A stretch of 64,000 nucleotides of DNA from Liquorilactobacillus uvarum DSM 19971. GTDB lineage: Bacteria; Bacillota; Bacilli; Lactobacillales; Lactobacillaceae. This document shows positions 1 through 9,728 of this stretch, in pieces. A model generated the notes under the pieces. The model saw only the letters and a list, made by a program, of their open reading frames with translations, was not told the DNA's origin and ran no database searches. The position numbers were made by a program, and so were the translations under genes. The DNA lies in NCBI RefSeq assembly GCF_001434935.1, contig NZ_AZEG01000001.1, positions 66,914-130,913 on the forward strand, given 5' to 3'. Position 1 is the first letter of the stretch, and each line of letters starts with the position of its first letter.

Positions 1-292
1 CAAAATAGACGTGATGAGCTTGAAAGTAGTCAGCAGCAGCCAGCGCAATTTGGGTTTTCTGCCGTGTAAAATGTGCAAGACGACTTTGAAAATTGGGGAC
101 TTTATTGCCAAAATCAAGCGGTAAAATTCCACCATGTGTCCGTTTCACTTCACCACGCTTATCAAGAAGTACAATATCTCTTCGAGCAGTATCTTGAGAA
201 ACACCGAATTCTGACATAATATCCTTGGTCGTTAATTCCTGACGTTCTTCTAATAGTTGTTTAATCAATTCAACTCTTTTTTCTTGGCTCAT
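1..292 (-). CDS. DeoR-family transcriptional regulator, N-terminal part (runs off left edge)
   Basis: Reading the minus strand from the ATG at 292 gives a protein beginning MSQEKRVELIKQLLEERQ with no stop before the window edge, so only about 97 N-terminal residues are present. It holds a DeoR-type winged helix-turn-helix: residues ~20-45 (LTTKDIMSEFGVSQDTARRD) are the recognition helix, followed by the usual basic turn and the RTHGG motif. DeoR proteins typically repress sugar or nucleoside genes by sensing a phosphorylated sugar with a C-terminal domain, which lies outside the window, so the ligand cannot be named. The start is supported by a GAGGTTGG stretch just upstream. Confidence 0.85.
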   Translation of the reverse strand, partial: MSQEKRVELIKQLLEERQELTTKDIMSEFGVSQDTARRDIVLLDKRGEVKRTHGGILPLDFGNKVPNFQSRLAHFTRQKTQIALAAADYFQAHHVYF

Positions 293-413
293 AAACCAAC
301 CTCAAATCTCCTATGTATTTCAAAGCAATCTCTTATTTATTATACTTGTTTAAGCAAAAAATTCCAAGCAAATGTAATGATTTACTTATCAAAACCGCTA
401 AAAAGGATTCATA

Positions 414-447
414 CAAAAAAAGTTGGAAACGATTCATTCGCTCCAAC
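414..447 (-). terminator. Rho-independent terminator after ppaC
   Basis: On the minus strand a GTTGGA/TCCAAC stem is followed by a run of seven or eight T residues. It lies about 55 bases after the ppaC stop. The stem is short (6 bp) with a wide loop, so strength is uncertain. The core resembles the much stronger hairpin at 35926-35974. Confidence 0.55.
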
Positions 448-501
448 CCTTTCTTGTTCTTTATTGTTCTCAATTTACATCCAAACGTTGTAAAAGGCAG
501 C

Positions 502-1422
502 CTAGAAAGCTTTTTCCAATGGAGGAACAACTTGCTTTTTACGTGAAACAACACCTGGAAGATCCACTTTATTATCAACGATCTTAACATCAAAGGCTTT
601 AGAAACAGCTTCTTGCGGTTCGCCTATAACAAGCAGACGAGTATCGCTATTCAGAATGTTAGTCACCATTAAAAGGAAAAGATCATATCCCTTCTCCTGA
701 TTTTGCTTTTCAATTGCAGCACGCAGAGCATCCTCACGTGCGAACACTTCATCAAGGTCAACTGTGTTAACTTGATCGATTCGAACTGTTTTACCACCCA
801 TTTCAAACGATTTAGCATCGGAAGTAATCAATTCCTCTTCAGTTTTGCTACCTAGATTTGTCCCTGCTTTGAGCATATCCAAACCATATGTTTCATAATC
901 AACACCGGCAATTTTGGCTAGTTCCTTAACTGCCTTTTCATCTTGAGGGGTTGTTGTAGGTGATTTGAACAATAATGTATCCGAAACAATCGCAGATAAC
1001 ATCAATCCTGCTAGCTTAGCTGGTACTTCAACTTCATTTTGCTTGAATAACTTATAGATAATAGTACTGCAGCAGCCGAGAGGTTCAGCATGATAAAATA
1101 ACGGGGCTGCTGTCTCAAAGTTAGCAATTCGATGATGATCTACAACATGTGTTACTTGAACTTGATCAATATCGTCAACACTCTGTTGAGCTTCGTTATG
1201 GTCAACAAGCATTACTGCTTCCACTTCGTCCTTAGCATTACTAATCACGCGCGGTGCCGGTTCGTCAAAATGATCTAAAACAAATTTTGTTTCTTCATTA
1301 GGTTCCCCTAAAGCAACCGCTTCAGTATCTGCCCCTAATTTATTTTCTAAATACGAGAATGCTTTCGCAGCAACAATCGCATCTGTATCCGGATTTTTAT
1401 GTCCAAAAACTAATTCTTTCAT
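502..1422 (-). CDS. ppaC: Manganese-dependent inorganic pyrophosphatase (family II, DHH)
   Basis: Hydrolyses pyrophosphate to two phosphates in the cytoplasm, pulling biosynthetic reactions forward. The family II signatures are all visible: [10 protein letters not shown] near the N-terminus, VDHNE (~70), the DHH motif in VDHHR (~93), and the C-terminal [10 protein letters not shown] that binds substrate phosphate. The length of about 306 residues matches the family (about 310). An in-frame ATG lies five codons earlier, but GGAG sits 8 bases before the ATG at 1422, so the shorter form MKELVFGHK is preferred. It is monocistronic, with its own terminator downstream. Confidence 0.96.
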   Translation of the reverse strand: MKELVFGHKNPDTDAIVAAKAFSYLENKLGADTEAVALGEPNEETKFVLDHFDEPAPRVISNAKDEVEAVMLVDHNEAQQSVDDIDQVQVTHVVDHHRIANFETAAPLFYHAEPLGCCSTIIYKLFKQNEVEVPAKLAGLMLSAIVSDTLLFKSPTTTPQDEKAVKELAKIAGVDYETYGLDMLKAGTNLGSKTEEELITSDAKSFEMGGKTVRIDQVNTVDLDEVFAREDALRAAIEKQNQEKGYDLFLLMVTNILNSDTRLLVIGEPQEAVSKAFDVKIVDNKVDLPGVVSRKKQVVPPLEKAF

Positions 1423-1458
1423 TAAACTGATCTCCATTCTTTTTATTACTATCTTGAT

Positions 1459-2427
1459 TTAACCTTCATTGTTCATTTCTGTCAAGCGGGAAATATAATC
1501 TTTCTCGGTCAAATAATTTTCAAATGAGCGTAGAAAATGTTGGATTCGCGGAATTTGATCCTTATCTTTTCTAAATACAAAAGATAGATCAAAGGATATT
1601 TCAGGTTCAAATAACGCTGTCCACAATTTCTCTTTCCTCTTATTATTATGTGCCAAAACAAAAGACTGCGGTAAAGTCGTATAAACCCCTGTAGCAAGCG
1701 CAAAACGATAAATTTGGGCCGGTGTCGCAAAATGAGCAGCACTAGTAGGCTTATCTACTAACTCATTTTTGTAAGATTCGCGAATGATACTGTTTAAATA
1801 ATATAGTGGAGGATAGGTAACCCATTCATTGTCCAATGTGTCTTTAAGCTTGATTCGCCTCTTTTTTGACAGTTTTTCATCATGATGCAGAAAAAGCAGG
1901 TCCTCCGTAATTATCTTTTTGGCAGCGTATGGCTTCCAATTCTTAATGTTATCATCTGGAAGATACATCACAGCGAGATCAATCGTATTTTTTTCGAGTC
2001 TTTCCCAAATTTCCTTTCGAGTCAGCATATGGAAAATAATTTTAACGTCATGATTTTCCTTATAGTAATTGATCGCAAAATTACTGAAAACACGATCCTC
2101 GATTGAAGCCAGGATACCAATACTTATTTCACCTTGCGTCGCACTTGTGGACTGCTGAATCTCATCAGTCGCTCTATTTAGTGCTTCATAAATTTGATGG
2201 GTAGCATCAAGCATCGTGTAGCCAGCATCCGATAAGTGCAGTTTCTTTCCAACCGAGTAAAATAACGGAGCTCCTACATTGCGCTCCAATTTCTTGATTT
2301 GTTGGGTCAAGGCAGGTTGTGTTATTCCCAAAATTTGAGCTGCTTGGGTATAACTCATGGTATCAGCAAGCTGCAGAAAATAACTTAAGGTTTTTGAAGA
2401 AAAAATGTTTTCCTGTTTCGTTTTCAT
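1459..2427 (-). CDS. LysR-family transcriptional regulator
   Basis: A 322-residue LysR-type regulator. The N-terminal winged helix-turn-helix (residues ~12-70) includes SYTQAAQILGITQPALTQQI and the following LERNVGAPLF wing. Residues ~100-300 form the periplasmic-binding-protein-like effector domain (start GEISIGILASIEDRV). The start ATG has a GGAAGGATATT leader. The inducer is unknown. The TIM-barrel gene upstream reads in the same direction, so this is not the usual divergent LysR-target arrangement and the regulated gene cannot be told from position. The regulator has its own promoter at 2496-2525. Confidence 0.93.
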   Translation of the reverse strand: MKTKQENIFSSKTLSYFLQLADTMSYTQAAQILGITQPALTQQIKKLERNVGAPLFYSVGKKLHLSDAGYTMLDATHQIYEALNRATDEIQQSTSATQGEISIGILASIEDRVFSNFAINYYKENHDVKIIFHMLTRKEIWERLEKNTIDLAVMYLPDDNIKNWKPYAAKKIITEDLLFLHHDEKLSKKRRIKLKDTLDNEWVTYPPLYYLNSIIRESYKNELVDKPTSAAHFATPAQIYRFALATGVYTTLPQSFVLAHNNKRKEKLWTALFEPEISFDLSFVFRKDKDQIPRIQHFLRSFENYLTEKDYISRLTEMNNEG

Positions 2428-2495
2428 AATATCCTTCCCACTTCTATTAATTTTTATTAATGGTAAGTGCTACTTCAAACTTATTGAATATCTTT

Positions 2496-2525
2496 ATAAT
2501 AAAACAAACCAACCCGTCTTGACAA
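2496..2525 (-). promoter_or_regulatory. Promoter of the LysR regulator gene
   Basis: On the minus strand TTGTCA (2525-2520), an 18-base spacer and TATTAT (2501-2496) form a good sigma-A promoter. It starts the transcript about 75 bases before the LysR start codon, separating it from the TIM-barrel gene upstream. Confidence 0.6.
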
Positions 2526-2601
2526 CCAAAAAATTAACTTTTAACATATAAATATTGATAGCAATTACTTGCTTTTTACACCTCTTACCAGTTATTATTC
2601 G

Positions 2602-3270
2602 TTAGAATCCAAATTCACGATATTCCTGCATTTTTCGTGCAAACAAACTGCTGGTTGTCGGCGGCGTATAAGTAATAGCATTTGCGCCCGCTTCAAGAAC
2701 TGCTGTAATTGTTTCATCAGAATGCCCACCAGTTGCAATAATTGGAACTTCAGGGTATTTTTTTCTGATCTCAGCAACGATCTTTGGAGTATTGTGACCC
2801 CCACTCACATTTAAAACATCAATCCCACTCGCAAATTTTTCATCAAAATCCACTTCACCGGAAACTACTGTCAGCAAAATTGGAATATCGACTACATCTT
2901 CAATCATTTTTATTGTTTCAGAAGACGTAGGTGCATTGACTACCACACCGATACTCCCTAAACTTTCAGCAAACAAACTCATGTCAGCAGACCTTTTTCC
3001 GCTAGTCAACCCCCCGCCAACGCCAGCGAAAACGGGTTTATCTGCAGCAATGTTAATTGCCTGCATGATTGCTGGATCAGGAGTGAAAGGATAAACAGCC
3101 AAAATAGCATCTGCATTTGTATTGCGAATAATGGCAATGTCAGTTGTATATACTAGAGAACGAACTTTACGTCCCATAAAGTAAATGCCACTCGCCTGTT
3201 TGATTATTGAGGGCATCGGAATAATTTGTTTCCTCAAATTAGTTGAAACATTGAACTTGAACGAATTTAT
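2602..3270 (-). CDS. TIM-barrel protein of unknown function
   Basis: About 222 residues. The alternation of hydrophobic strands and helices, the glycine-rich FAGVGGGLTSGKRSADM stretch and the C-terminal IATGGHSDETI followed by AVLEAGANAITYTPP look like a (beta/alpha)8 barrel with a phosphate-binding site at strands 7-8, as in small aldolase, epimerase or synthase families. I do not recognise a specific enzyme. The start is odd: the only strong SD, GAGGTGATC, is followed at 8 bases by ATA (3270), while in-frame TTG (3312), GTG (3279) and ATG (3216) lack well-placed SD sequences. I list the ATA position tentatively; the true start may differ. Confidence 0.7.
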   Translation of the reverse strand: MNSFKFNVSTNLRKQIIPMPSIIKQASGIYFMGRKVRSLVYTTDIAIIRNTNADAILAVYPFTPDPAIMQAINIAADKPVFAGVGGGLTSGKRSADMSLFAESLGSIGVVVNAPTSSETIKMIEDVVDIPILLTVVSGEVDFDEKFASGIDVLNVSGGHNTPKIVAEIRKKYPEVPIIATGGHSDETITAVLEAGANAITYTPPTTSSLFARKMQEYREFGF

Positions 3271-3312
3271 TTTGATCACCTCACAAAAATTAAAAATTAG
3301 TAAATAAAACAA

Positions 3313-3903
3313 GCACTGTCTTTTGCTGTGAAAACAGTCCTACAGAATAAAAAAGTTCTAGACTATTGACAGTGTTGTATGCACTTGGCATGGTATTCTT
3401 GTTGAATTATATTCAAAAAATTGGTAACGGTCTCATTTCAAATAAGACAATTAAATCATGATTTAAATTATTGAAAAATAAGAACTTGCAAGGAGTTTTT
3501 TTTCAGATGCTGAGATAACTTAGAATGCCAGAAGAAAGTATTATTTCCTTAAAGTGTTGGTCACTAACTAGTATCGGTCTTAAAAGTACCACAAAAAAAG
3601 CAGCTTGCAAATAAATTAAAACTCTTTTTATCATAAAAATAATTTGCATTTTTAAACCGTGCTAGTACTCTCTTTCAAATGATTAATGACTAATAATATT
3701 CACATTTCTAAAATTCTTAACTGTTAAACAGCATAAAAAGACCGCGACAAAGCCACTCTTGCCCCAGTCTCTTTGATTTATAATTATTAAACTTGACATT
3801 ATTGCATTCCAAAGGCTGCTTTTTTAACCTAATGCGTGTTGTCATAGACTGCTATTCATATATAATCATAGCGCCTTATCTCTGCGCTGCTTTAGAAGAT
3901 ATA
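3313..3903. other. Intergenic region between the TIM-barrel gene and pflA
   Basis: About 590 bases without a convincing gene. It holds the pflA terminator (3734-3770). On the plus strand there is a TTGACA at 3366 with no well-spaced -10, and an AAGGAG at about 3490 followed only by a three-codon frame (ATG CTG AGA TAA). A 29-codon plus-strand frame at 3525-3614 has no SD. I see no tRNA or known RNA fold. Confidence 0.5.
3734..3770 (-). terminator. Terminator after pflA
   Basis: On the minus strand AGACTGGGGCAA pairs with TTTGTCGCGGTCT through G-U wobbles and one mismatch, then a T-run. It lies about 135 bases after the pflA stop. It belongs to the family of related hairpins described in the findings. 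Confidence 0.65.
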
Positions 3904-4701
3904 TCAATCGAGATATCCTTGATAATCATCCACATGTAGCAATTTTTCTGCATTTGCGACTCTCTCGCTGGATGGAGGCTCAATTCCTTCCAATTTATAT
4001 TTGATGCCCATTTCATGATATTTATGCACACCCATCGTATGATACGGAAGCACCTCTACCTTTTTAACATTTTTAAGCGTTTTAATATAATCCCCAAGCT
4101 CCGAAAGATAATTATCAAAATCAGTTCTTTCAGGAATCAGCACATGTCTGATCCAAACCGGTTTTTTAGTATCAGACAAATACTGACATAGATCTAAAAT
4201 ATTTTCATTACGATAACCAGTTAATTTACGATGCTCATCGGAGTTAATATGTTTAATATCAACTAACAAAATATCAGTTACTTCCATTAAGCGCTGAAAC
4301 TTACCAAACCACGGCTGCCTGCGGGTAAAAGGCTGACCACAAGTATCTAAACAAGTGTTTATCCCTAACTTCTTGCATTTAGTAAAAAGTTCGATTGCAA
4401 ATTCAATTTGTAAAAGAATCTCTCCTCCGCTTAAAGTGATCCCACCTTTGTCTCCCCAAAACTGACGGAAAGGCAATGCTTTTTCTAAAAGTTCGTCTGT
4501 TGTCATTTCAGTCCCAACGTTTTTCTTCCATGTATCAGGATTATGGCAAAACTGGCATCGCATATTGCATCCCTGCATAAAGGCCACAAATCTGATTCCA
4601 GGCCCATCAACTGCCCCAAAACTCTCAGTAGAATGAACAAAGCCTAAAATTTGACCATCTCGTTTGGGAACTTTTCTCTCACGTAAAGGTGATTTCGTCA
4701 T
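3904..4701 (-). CDS. pflA: Pyruvate formate-lyase activating enzyme (radical SAM)
   Basis: Installs the glycyl radical on pyruvate formate-lyase using S-adenosylmethionine and a [4Fe-4S] cluster. The cluster motif CNMRCQFC (CxxxCxxC) lies at about residues 45-52 within FMQGCNMRCQFCHNPDTW. Further signs are the SAM-binding GGITLSGGEILLQ and the C-terminal VEVLPYHTMGVHKY typical of PflA. The 265 residues are slightly long because of an N-terminal lead-in before FVHSTESFGAVDGPGIR. The start is backed by GAGGAACA. It lies directly downstream of its substrate gene pflB. Confidence 0.97.
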   Translation of the reverse strand: MTKSPLRERKVPKRDGQILGFVHSTESFGAVDGPGIRFVAFMQGCNMRCQFCHNPDTWKKNVGTEMTTDELLEKALPFRQFWGDKGGITLSGGEILLQIEFAIELFTKCKKLGINTCLDTCGQPFTRRQPWFGKFQRLMEVTDILLVDIKHINSDEHRKLTGYRNENILDLCQYLSDTKKPVWIRHVLIPERTDFDNYLSELGDYIKTLKNVKKVEVLPYHTMGVHKYHEMGIKYKLEGIEPPSSERVANAEKLLHVDDYQGYLD

Positions 4702-4741
4702 TGTTCCTCATCCTCTCGTTGAATCCTCTTAACAAATACAT

Positions 4742-4784
4742 AAGGAGCGACTGGGACAAAATATTTTTGCCTTAGCCCCTCCTT
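4742..4784 (-). other. Long hairpin between pflB and pflA
   Basis: On the minus strand AAGGAG...CTCCTT closes an imperfect stem of roughly 20 pairs with an AAAATATTTT-like centre, in the short gap between the pflB stop and the pflA start. No T-run follows, so it is probably not a full terminator. It could stabilise the pflB message or lower pflA expression, which would fit a need for far more lyase than activase. That role is inference. Confidence 0.5.
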
Positions 4785-4823
4785 ATTATAAAATCAACTA
4801 ATCAACTGGATCAAAGAACACAA

Positions 4824-7082
4824 CTACATTGTTTCATGGAACGTACGTGAAATAACATCGTCTTGCTGTTCCTTGGTCAAATCTGCAAAGTATACACAAT
4901 ATCCTGAAACACGAATTGTTAATGTTGGGTACTTCTCAGGGTGTTTCTGTGCATCTAACAAAGTATCACGTTTGAAGACATTAATGTTCAAATGATGTCC
5001 ATTATTCTTCATGTAGCCATTAATCATATTAACCAACGTATCTTCTTGTAATTTTGGATCATGTCCCAGTGTCGTTGGAGTTACAGCAAAAGTATTTGAA
5101 ATCCCATCTGTTGCATATTTGTAAGGTATCTTAGCAACAGACAAAAGTGATGCCAATGCTCCATTTTGTTCTGCACCGTAAGCTGGATTAGCTCCAGGTG
5201 CAAAAGGTTCACCTTTTTTACGTCCATCTGGAGTCGTCCCTGTATTTTTACCATAAACAACATTTGAAGTAATTGTCAAAACAGATGTTGATAATTTTGA
5301 TCCACGATACAAATGATGTTTATTCATCTTGGTAAACAAAGATTTAACCAGCCAAACCGCAATTTCATCTGCCCGTTCATCATTATTACCATATTTTGGA
5401 AAGTCCTTATCTGTTTTAAAATCAACTGCGATCCCATTCTCATCACGAATTGCTTTCACATGTCCGTACTTAATAGCTGAGATCGAGTCTGCTGCAACAG
5501 AAAGGCCTGAAATACCAGTTGCAAATGTTCTATCCAATCGTGTGTCCTTCAAAGCTAATTGGGCTGATTCATAGTAATATTTGTCATGCATGTAGTGAAT
5601 TGTGTTCAAAGCATTAACATAGACATCTGCTAACCAATCAAGCATCGCATCAAACTTCTGCATAAACTCATCGTAATCAATGTATTCACTTGTAATAGGC
5701 GCATAAGCTGGTCCGACTTGAGCTTCACCAATCTCATCCTTACCACCATTAATTGCGTATAAAACCGTCTTAGCAAGGTTAGCACGTGCGCCAAAATACT
5801 GAATTCCATCCGCAACCGGCTGTGCAGACACACAACAAGCAATTGCATAGTAATCTGTTCCCCATTGTTTAAGCATTAAATCATCATTTTCGTATTGGAT
5901 CGTTGAACTCTCAACCGAAACACTTGCTGCATAGCGCTTAAACGTCTCTGGAAGTTTTTGCGACCATAATAAGGTGATATTTGGCTCTGGAGCAGCTCCC
6001 ATGTTACTCAACGTATTTAAGAAACGATACGCTGTCTTAGTAACATGGTGCTCGCCATCCATTCCCATCCCTGCTAGAGATAAAGTCGCCCAGATCGGGT
6101 TGCCAGAGAACAAGGAGTTATATTCAGGTGTTCGAATAAATGATACCATTCGCAATTTCATTGTAAATTGATCAACAAGCTCTTGGGCTTCTTTTTCTGT
6201 TAAAAGGCCACGCTTCAAATCTCTCTCGACAAAAATATCGATGAAAGTATCGATCCGCCCGATTGACATTGCTGCGCCATTTTGCTGCTTAATAGCAGCT
6301 AAATAGCCAAAGTATAGCCACTGAACAGCTTCTTTTGCATTTGTCGCAGGTTTGGAAATATCAAAGCCATATGAAGCAGCCATTTCTTTAATCTGATTCA
6401 AAGCCCTGATTTGTTCAGAAATTTCTTCACGCATTTGAATAACTTCATCAGTCATCTCTTGATCACCATAATTATCTAAGTCATTCAATTTAGCTTGAAC
6501 TAACCGATCAATGCCATAAAGGGCAATGCGCGGAAAGTCGCCAACAAGACGTCCACGTCCGTATGCATCTGGAAGGCCTGTTACTATTTTATAATGACGT
6601 GCACGCCTGACCTCTGGAGTGTACGCATCAAATACACCTTGATTATGACTCTTAGTGATATCTGTAAATATATGTGTTGTTTCCGGATCAATCTCAAAAC
6701 CATAAGACTTGAGAGCATCAGCTGCCATACGAATTCCACCGAATGGCATCAAAGCTTTTTTCATCGGCTTATCTGTCTGCAATCCAACAATTTTTTCGCG
6801 CTGCTTATCTAAGTACCCAGGCCCGTGTGAAGTAATGGTCGAAACAACTTTTGTGTCAGCATCAAGTACACCGCCGGCAGCACGTTCTTTTAGCTTAAGC
6901 TTAGTCAATTCATCATTGAGAATTCTTGTATCCTCAGTTGGCCCTTCGAGAAATGATTCATCACCGTTATACTGATGATAGTTTTGCTGAATGAAATCAC
7001 GAATGTCAATTTCCGACTGCCACTGTCCCCCCTTAAAATCATCCCATGCTTTTTGACTAGTTTCTCTTTCCATCTGTTTCAT
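4824..7082 (-). CDS. pflB: Formate C-acetyltransferase (pyruvate formate-lyase)
   Basis: Converts pyruvate and CoA to acetyl-CoA and formate under anaerobiosis; a glycyl-radical enzyme of 752 residues, the expected length. The catalytic cysteine pair is in [12 protein letters not shown] (about residue 415), and the radical glycine is Gly727 in the C-terminal [12 protein letters not shown]. The start ATG at 7082 follows AAGGAGG with a 9-base gap. The formate produced can feed fhs (27334-28992), and glyA nearby also belongs to one-carbon metabolism. Its promoter overlaps cre-like sites, so catabolite control by CcpA is likely. Confidence 0.98.
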   Translation of the reverse strand: MKQMERETSQKAWDDFKGGQWQSEIDIRDFIQQNYHQYNGDESFLEGPTEDTRILNDELTKLKLKERAAGGVLDADTKVVSTITSHGPGYLDKQREKIVGLQTDKPMKKALMPFGGIRMAADALKSYGFEIDPETTHIFTDITKSHNQGVFDAYTPEVRRARHYKIVTGLPDAYGRGRLVGDFPRIALYGIDRLVQAKLNDLDNYGDQEMTDEVIQMREEISEQIRALNQIKEMAASYGFDISKPATNAKEAVQWLYFGYLAAIKQQNGAAMSIGRIDTFIDIFVERDLKRGLLTEKEAQELVDQFTMKLRMVSFIRTPEYNSLFSGNPIWATLSLAGMGMDGEHHVTKTAYRFLNTLSNMGAAPEPNITLLWSQKLPETFKRYAASVSVESSTIQYENDDLMLKQWGTDYYAIACCVSAQPVADGIQYFGARANLAKTVLYAINGGKDEIGEAQVGPAYAPITSEYIDYDEFMQKFDAMLDWLADVYVNALNTIHYMHDKYYYESAQLALKDTRLDRTFATGISGLSVAADSISAIKYGHVKAIRDENGIAVDFKTDKDFPKYGNNDERADEIAVWLVKSLFTKMNKHHLYRGSKLSTSVLTITSNVVYGKNTGTTPDGRKKGEPFAPGANPAYGAEQNGALASLLSVAKIPYKYATDGISNTFAVTPTTLGHDPKLQEDTLVNMINGYMKNNGHHLNINVFKRDTLLDAQKHPEKYPTLTIRVSGYCVYFADLTKEQQDDVISRTFHETM

Positions 7083-7104
7083 CTTAAAAGCCTCCTTATT
7101 AATA

Positions 7105-7165
7105 TGTTAAGCGCTTTCTACACACTGATAATAGCATTCAAAAGCTTTCTTAGCAAGCGTTTTCA
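7105..7165 (-). promoter_or_regulatory. pflB promoter with CcpA (cre)-like sites
   Basis: Minus-strand -35 TTGCTA (7156-7151), 17-base spacer, -10 TATTAT (7133-7128). The sequence AGCAAGCGTTTTCA at 7152-7165 matches the cre consensus TGNAANCGNNNNCA in all but the first base and overlaps the -35. A second site centred on AAGCGCTTT (7109-7117) lies just after the predicted transcript start. Both positions would allow CcpA to repress or tune pfl. The cre assignment rests on consensus match only. Confidence 0.65.
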
Positions 7166-7704
7166 CTAATTAATTAAAACTTTACAAGCTTTATTACGTC
7201 TCTCTAAACTATAGTAAGGAATTTAAAGTTGTTCGTCAATGTGAATAGCTGAGCAATTAGTTTTGCAAAATATAAAATATTTCACTCTATTCTCAATTTT
7301 AACGATCAAAAAAAACTAGATCAAAAGTTAAATTTTGATCTAGTTTCATTATCAATTCCGGATAAATATGTTCCACAAGTCAAAATTATCTGTCTAACTT
7401 TAAATTACTCATAGCAAAAAAACACTCTGTATTCATAATTTTGCGTTAATACTCAAATTTTACTAGCTGTGCCATACTCCCCTACAATTAGCTTTAACTT
7501 TGTACATTCCGAAGAAAAGTTTTCTGCGCTCGCCCGCAAATTAGTTATAGCTAAACTTGAACTGTTCTCATAATTTATCGCTTATATTTAGCAATTTCTA
7601 TTTTCAATCAATATACTCTAACTACATTTAAATTTGCATTATTTATTGAAGGAACATGTCCTTATGGAACAACTCGTACTTCACTGTTACCCAAATTCCT
7701 TTTA
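7166..7704. other. Intergenic region between pflB promoter and glyA
   Basis: AT-rich DNA of about 540 bases. Apart from the terminator at 7306-7346 I see no gene, known RNA fold or repeat. Short frames near 7660-7720 overlap the glyA 3' end in antisense and lack ribosome binding sites. Confidence 0.5.
7306..7346 (-). terminator. Strong rho-independent terminator downstream of glyA
   Basis: A perfect 14-bp stem, AAACTAGATCAAAA with TTTTGATCTAGTTT, and on the minus strand an adjoining T-run. It lies about 360 bases after the glyA stop, so either glyA has a long 3' tail or another transcript ends here. The core resembles the fhs terminator at 27239-27282. Confidence 0.8.
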
Positions 7705-8958
7705 TCAGCGGTCAGCATCAGGCGCATAGATTGGATGTGCGTCGGTTAATTCTTTAACTTGCTTTTTAACTGCTCGTAGTTTTTCTTCATCAGTCGAATT
7801 TTTTAAAGCATTAACAATCAACTCAGCAACCTGCTTTGCCTCATTCGTTGAGAAGCCACGGCTTGTGATAGCTGGTGTACCTAGTCGAATTCCACTCGTT
7901 TTGAAAGGACTTAATGTTTCAAAAGGAATTGAATTCTTATTGACAGTAATATTAAGGCTGTCCAGAAGATGTTCTGCTTCTTTACCGTTAACACCGAAAT
8001 CACGAACATCAACCAGCAGTAGATGGTTATCAGTGCCACCGGAAACCAGACGAGCTTCAGAATCTTTGTCAAAAACTTTTGCCATTGCCTGTGCATTGGC
8101 GATGATTTGTTTTGAATACTGTGTAAAGCTAGGGTCCAAAGCTTCTTTGAATGCAGCTGCTTTAGCCGCCACCACGTGTTCAAGTGGTCCGCCCTGTGTT
8201 CCAGGGAAAATGTTGCTGTTAATTTTTTTAGCCAATTTACTGTCGTTAGTTAGAATCATCCCACCGCGAGGACCACGTAGCGTTTTGTGTGTTGTTGTTG
8301 TCGTAATGTCCGCATATGGAACTGGGTTTTGATGCAACCCGGCCGCAACAAGACCTGCAATATGTGCCATATCTACCATTAGCTTTGCATTAACTTTATC
8401 AGCTATTTCTCTGAACTTGGCAAAATCGATTTTACGTGAATAAGCACTTGCTCCAGCAACAATTAATTTTGGCTGATGTTTTTCTGCTAGCTCTAAAATA
8501 CGGGCATAATCAAGTTTCTCCGTTTCTTGATCAACTCCATATCCGATAAAATTATATGTTTTACCACTGAAATTCACCGGTGAACCATGTGTCAAGTGTC
8601 CACCAGCAGCCAGATCCATTCCTAGAACAGTGTCTCCCGGTTTGATCAAAGATAAATATGCTGCTGCATTTGATTGCGAACCCGAGTGAGGTTGTACATT
8701 GACAAACTTTGCGCCAAAAAGTTTTTTAGCGCGTTCAATCGCTAAGTTTTCAACAATATCAATATACTGGCAGCCCCCGTAATAACGTTTGCCTGGATAT
8801 CCTTCAGCATACTTATTGGTCAAAACACTTCCTTGAGCAGCCATAACCGCCTTGGAAACAATATTTTCAGAAGCAATTAATTCAATATTGTTCTGTTGTC
8901 TTTTTTCTTCTTTTTCAATAGCACTCCATAATTCCGGATCAAAATCTTTATAGTTCAT
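7705..8958 (-). CDS. glyA: Serine hydroxymethyltransferase
   Basis: PLP enzyme interconverting serine and glycine with transfer of a one-carbon unit to tetrahydrofolate. At 417 residues it is full length. The PLP-lysine lies in the family motif [15 protein letters not shown] (about residues 220-235); other signatures are [15 protein letters not shown] and the PHSGSQSN stretch. GGAGGTGGCTAA precedes the ATG. It lies just after the end of the pyr operon but probably has its own promoter, since a terminator intervenes at 9002-9032. It shares folate one-carbon supply with fhs in this window. Confidence 0.98.
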   Translation of the reverse strand: MNYKDFDPELWSAIEKEEKRQQNNIELIASENIVSKAVMAAQGSVLTNKYAEGYPGKRYYGGCQYIDIVENLAIERAKKLFGAKFVNVQPHSGSQSNAAAYLSLIKPGDTVLGMDLAAGGHLTHGSPVNFSGKTYNFIGYGVDQETEKLDYARILELAEKHQPKLIVAGASAYSRKIDFAKFREIADKVNAKLMVDMAHIAGLVAAGLHQNPVPYADITTTTTHKTLRGPRGGMILTNDSKLAKKINSNIFPGTQGGPLEHVVAAKAAAFKEALDPSFTQYSKQIIANAQAMAKVFDKDSEARLVSGGTDNHLLLVDVRDFGVNGKEAEHLLDSLNITVNKNSIPFETLSPFKTSGIRLGTPAITSRGFSTNEAKQVAELIVNALKNSTDEEKLRAVKKQVKELTDAHPIYAPDADR

Positions 8959-9001
8959 TTAGCCACCTCCATATTATTTTTTATTGTAACATATGCAAAA
9001 T

Positions 9002-9032
9002 AAGAACACATTCAAAAATCGAATGCATTCTT
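9002..9032 (-). terminator. Terminator of the pyr operon
   Basis: Stem AAGAA-CATTC with GAATG-TTCTT around a 7-base loop, about 70 bases after the pyrE stop. The following minus-strand bases are ATTTTGC, so the T-tract is weak and some read-through into glyA is possible. Confidence 0.6.
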
Positions 9033-9104
9033 ATCCTTAATTGAACCTCAAATTAATAAAATTAAATACACATTTCTACCCATTATTTTTTTATCAATAA
9101 ACGA

Positions 9105-9728
9105 CTAGTCTTCCAACCAATTCTCTGGGTCCTGGCGCCATTTTTTAAGAAGTTTCTTCTCAGAAGCAGTTATCTGTTCATCAGAAGCTGCAACATCAAT
9201 CAATTCTCCATAATTAGTCAAGGTTGCAAAAGGTATTTTAGCTGCGGCAAAATTTTTATCGGCTGCATCCAACTGATAGCTGAAAATTCCGCAAACTCCA
9301 ATCACATCAGCACCTTCTTTTTGAGCTGCCGCCACAGCTTTAAGTACGCTGCCGCCAGTTGAGATCAAATCATCGATTAAAAGCGTTTTTTGTCCCACCG
9401 TTAAGTGTCCCTCAATTTGTTTACCCCGGCCATGATCCTTGGGTTTAGAACGAACATAAATCATAGGCAGATTTAACTCCTGTGCAATCCAAGCTGCATG
9501 CGGAATTCCAGCCGTTGCCGTTCCAGCAATCATTTCAACCTCTGGAAAAGATTCTCTGATTAAATCTGCAATTCCCTTTGCTATTCTTGTTCTTATCTCT
9601 GGATAGCTGATCGTCAGCCGATTATCACAATAAATTGGGCTCTTAATTCCACTTGCCCATGTAAAAGGTTCATTTGGCGATAAAGTCACCGCATTAATTT
9701 CTAAAAGATCCTTAGCAACTTGCTTCAT
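9105..9728 (-). CDS. pyrE: Orotate phosphoribosyltransferase
   Basis: Joins orotate to PRPP, giving OMP, step 5 of UMP synthesis. About 207 residues with the PRPP-binding loop TLLIDDLISTGGS at about residues 115-127 and the flexible-loop sequence SKPKDHGRGKQIEGHL before it. The ATG at 9728 shares its A with the pyrF stop (TAATG) and has GGAGG 9 bases upstream; an upstream in-frame GTG is part of pyrF and is rejected. Last gene of the pyr operon. Confidence 0.97.
   Translation of the reverse strand: MKQVAKDLLEINAVTLSPNEPFTWASGIKSPIYCDNRLTISYPEIRTRIAKGIADLIRESFPEVEMIAGTATAGIPHAAWIAQELNLPMIYVRSKPKDHGRGKQIEGHLTVGQKTLLIDDLISTGGSVLKAVAAAQKEGADVIGVCGIFSYQLDAADKNFAAAKIPFATLTNYGELIDVAASDEQITASEKKLLKKWRQDPENWLED

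Noticed and set aside
3364-3510. Possible small-RNA or leader-peptide gene on the plus strand with TTGACA and AAGGAG
   Set aside because: No -10 at an acceptable distance and the frame after the SD has only three codons.
7865-8332. 155-codon plus-strand frame opposite glyA
   Set aside because: Antisense shadow of a well-conserved gene, no SD and no family resemblance.
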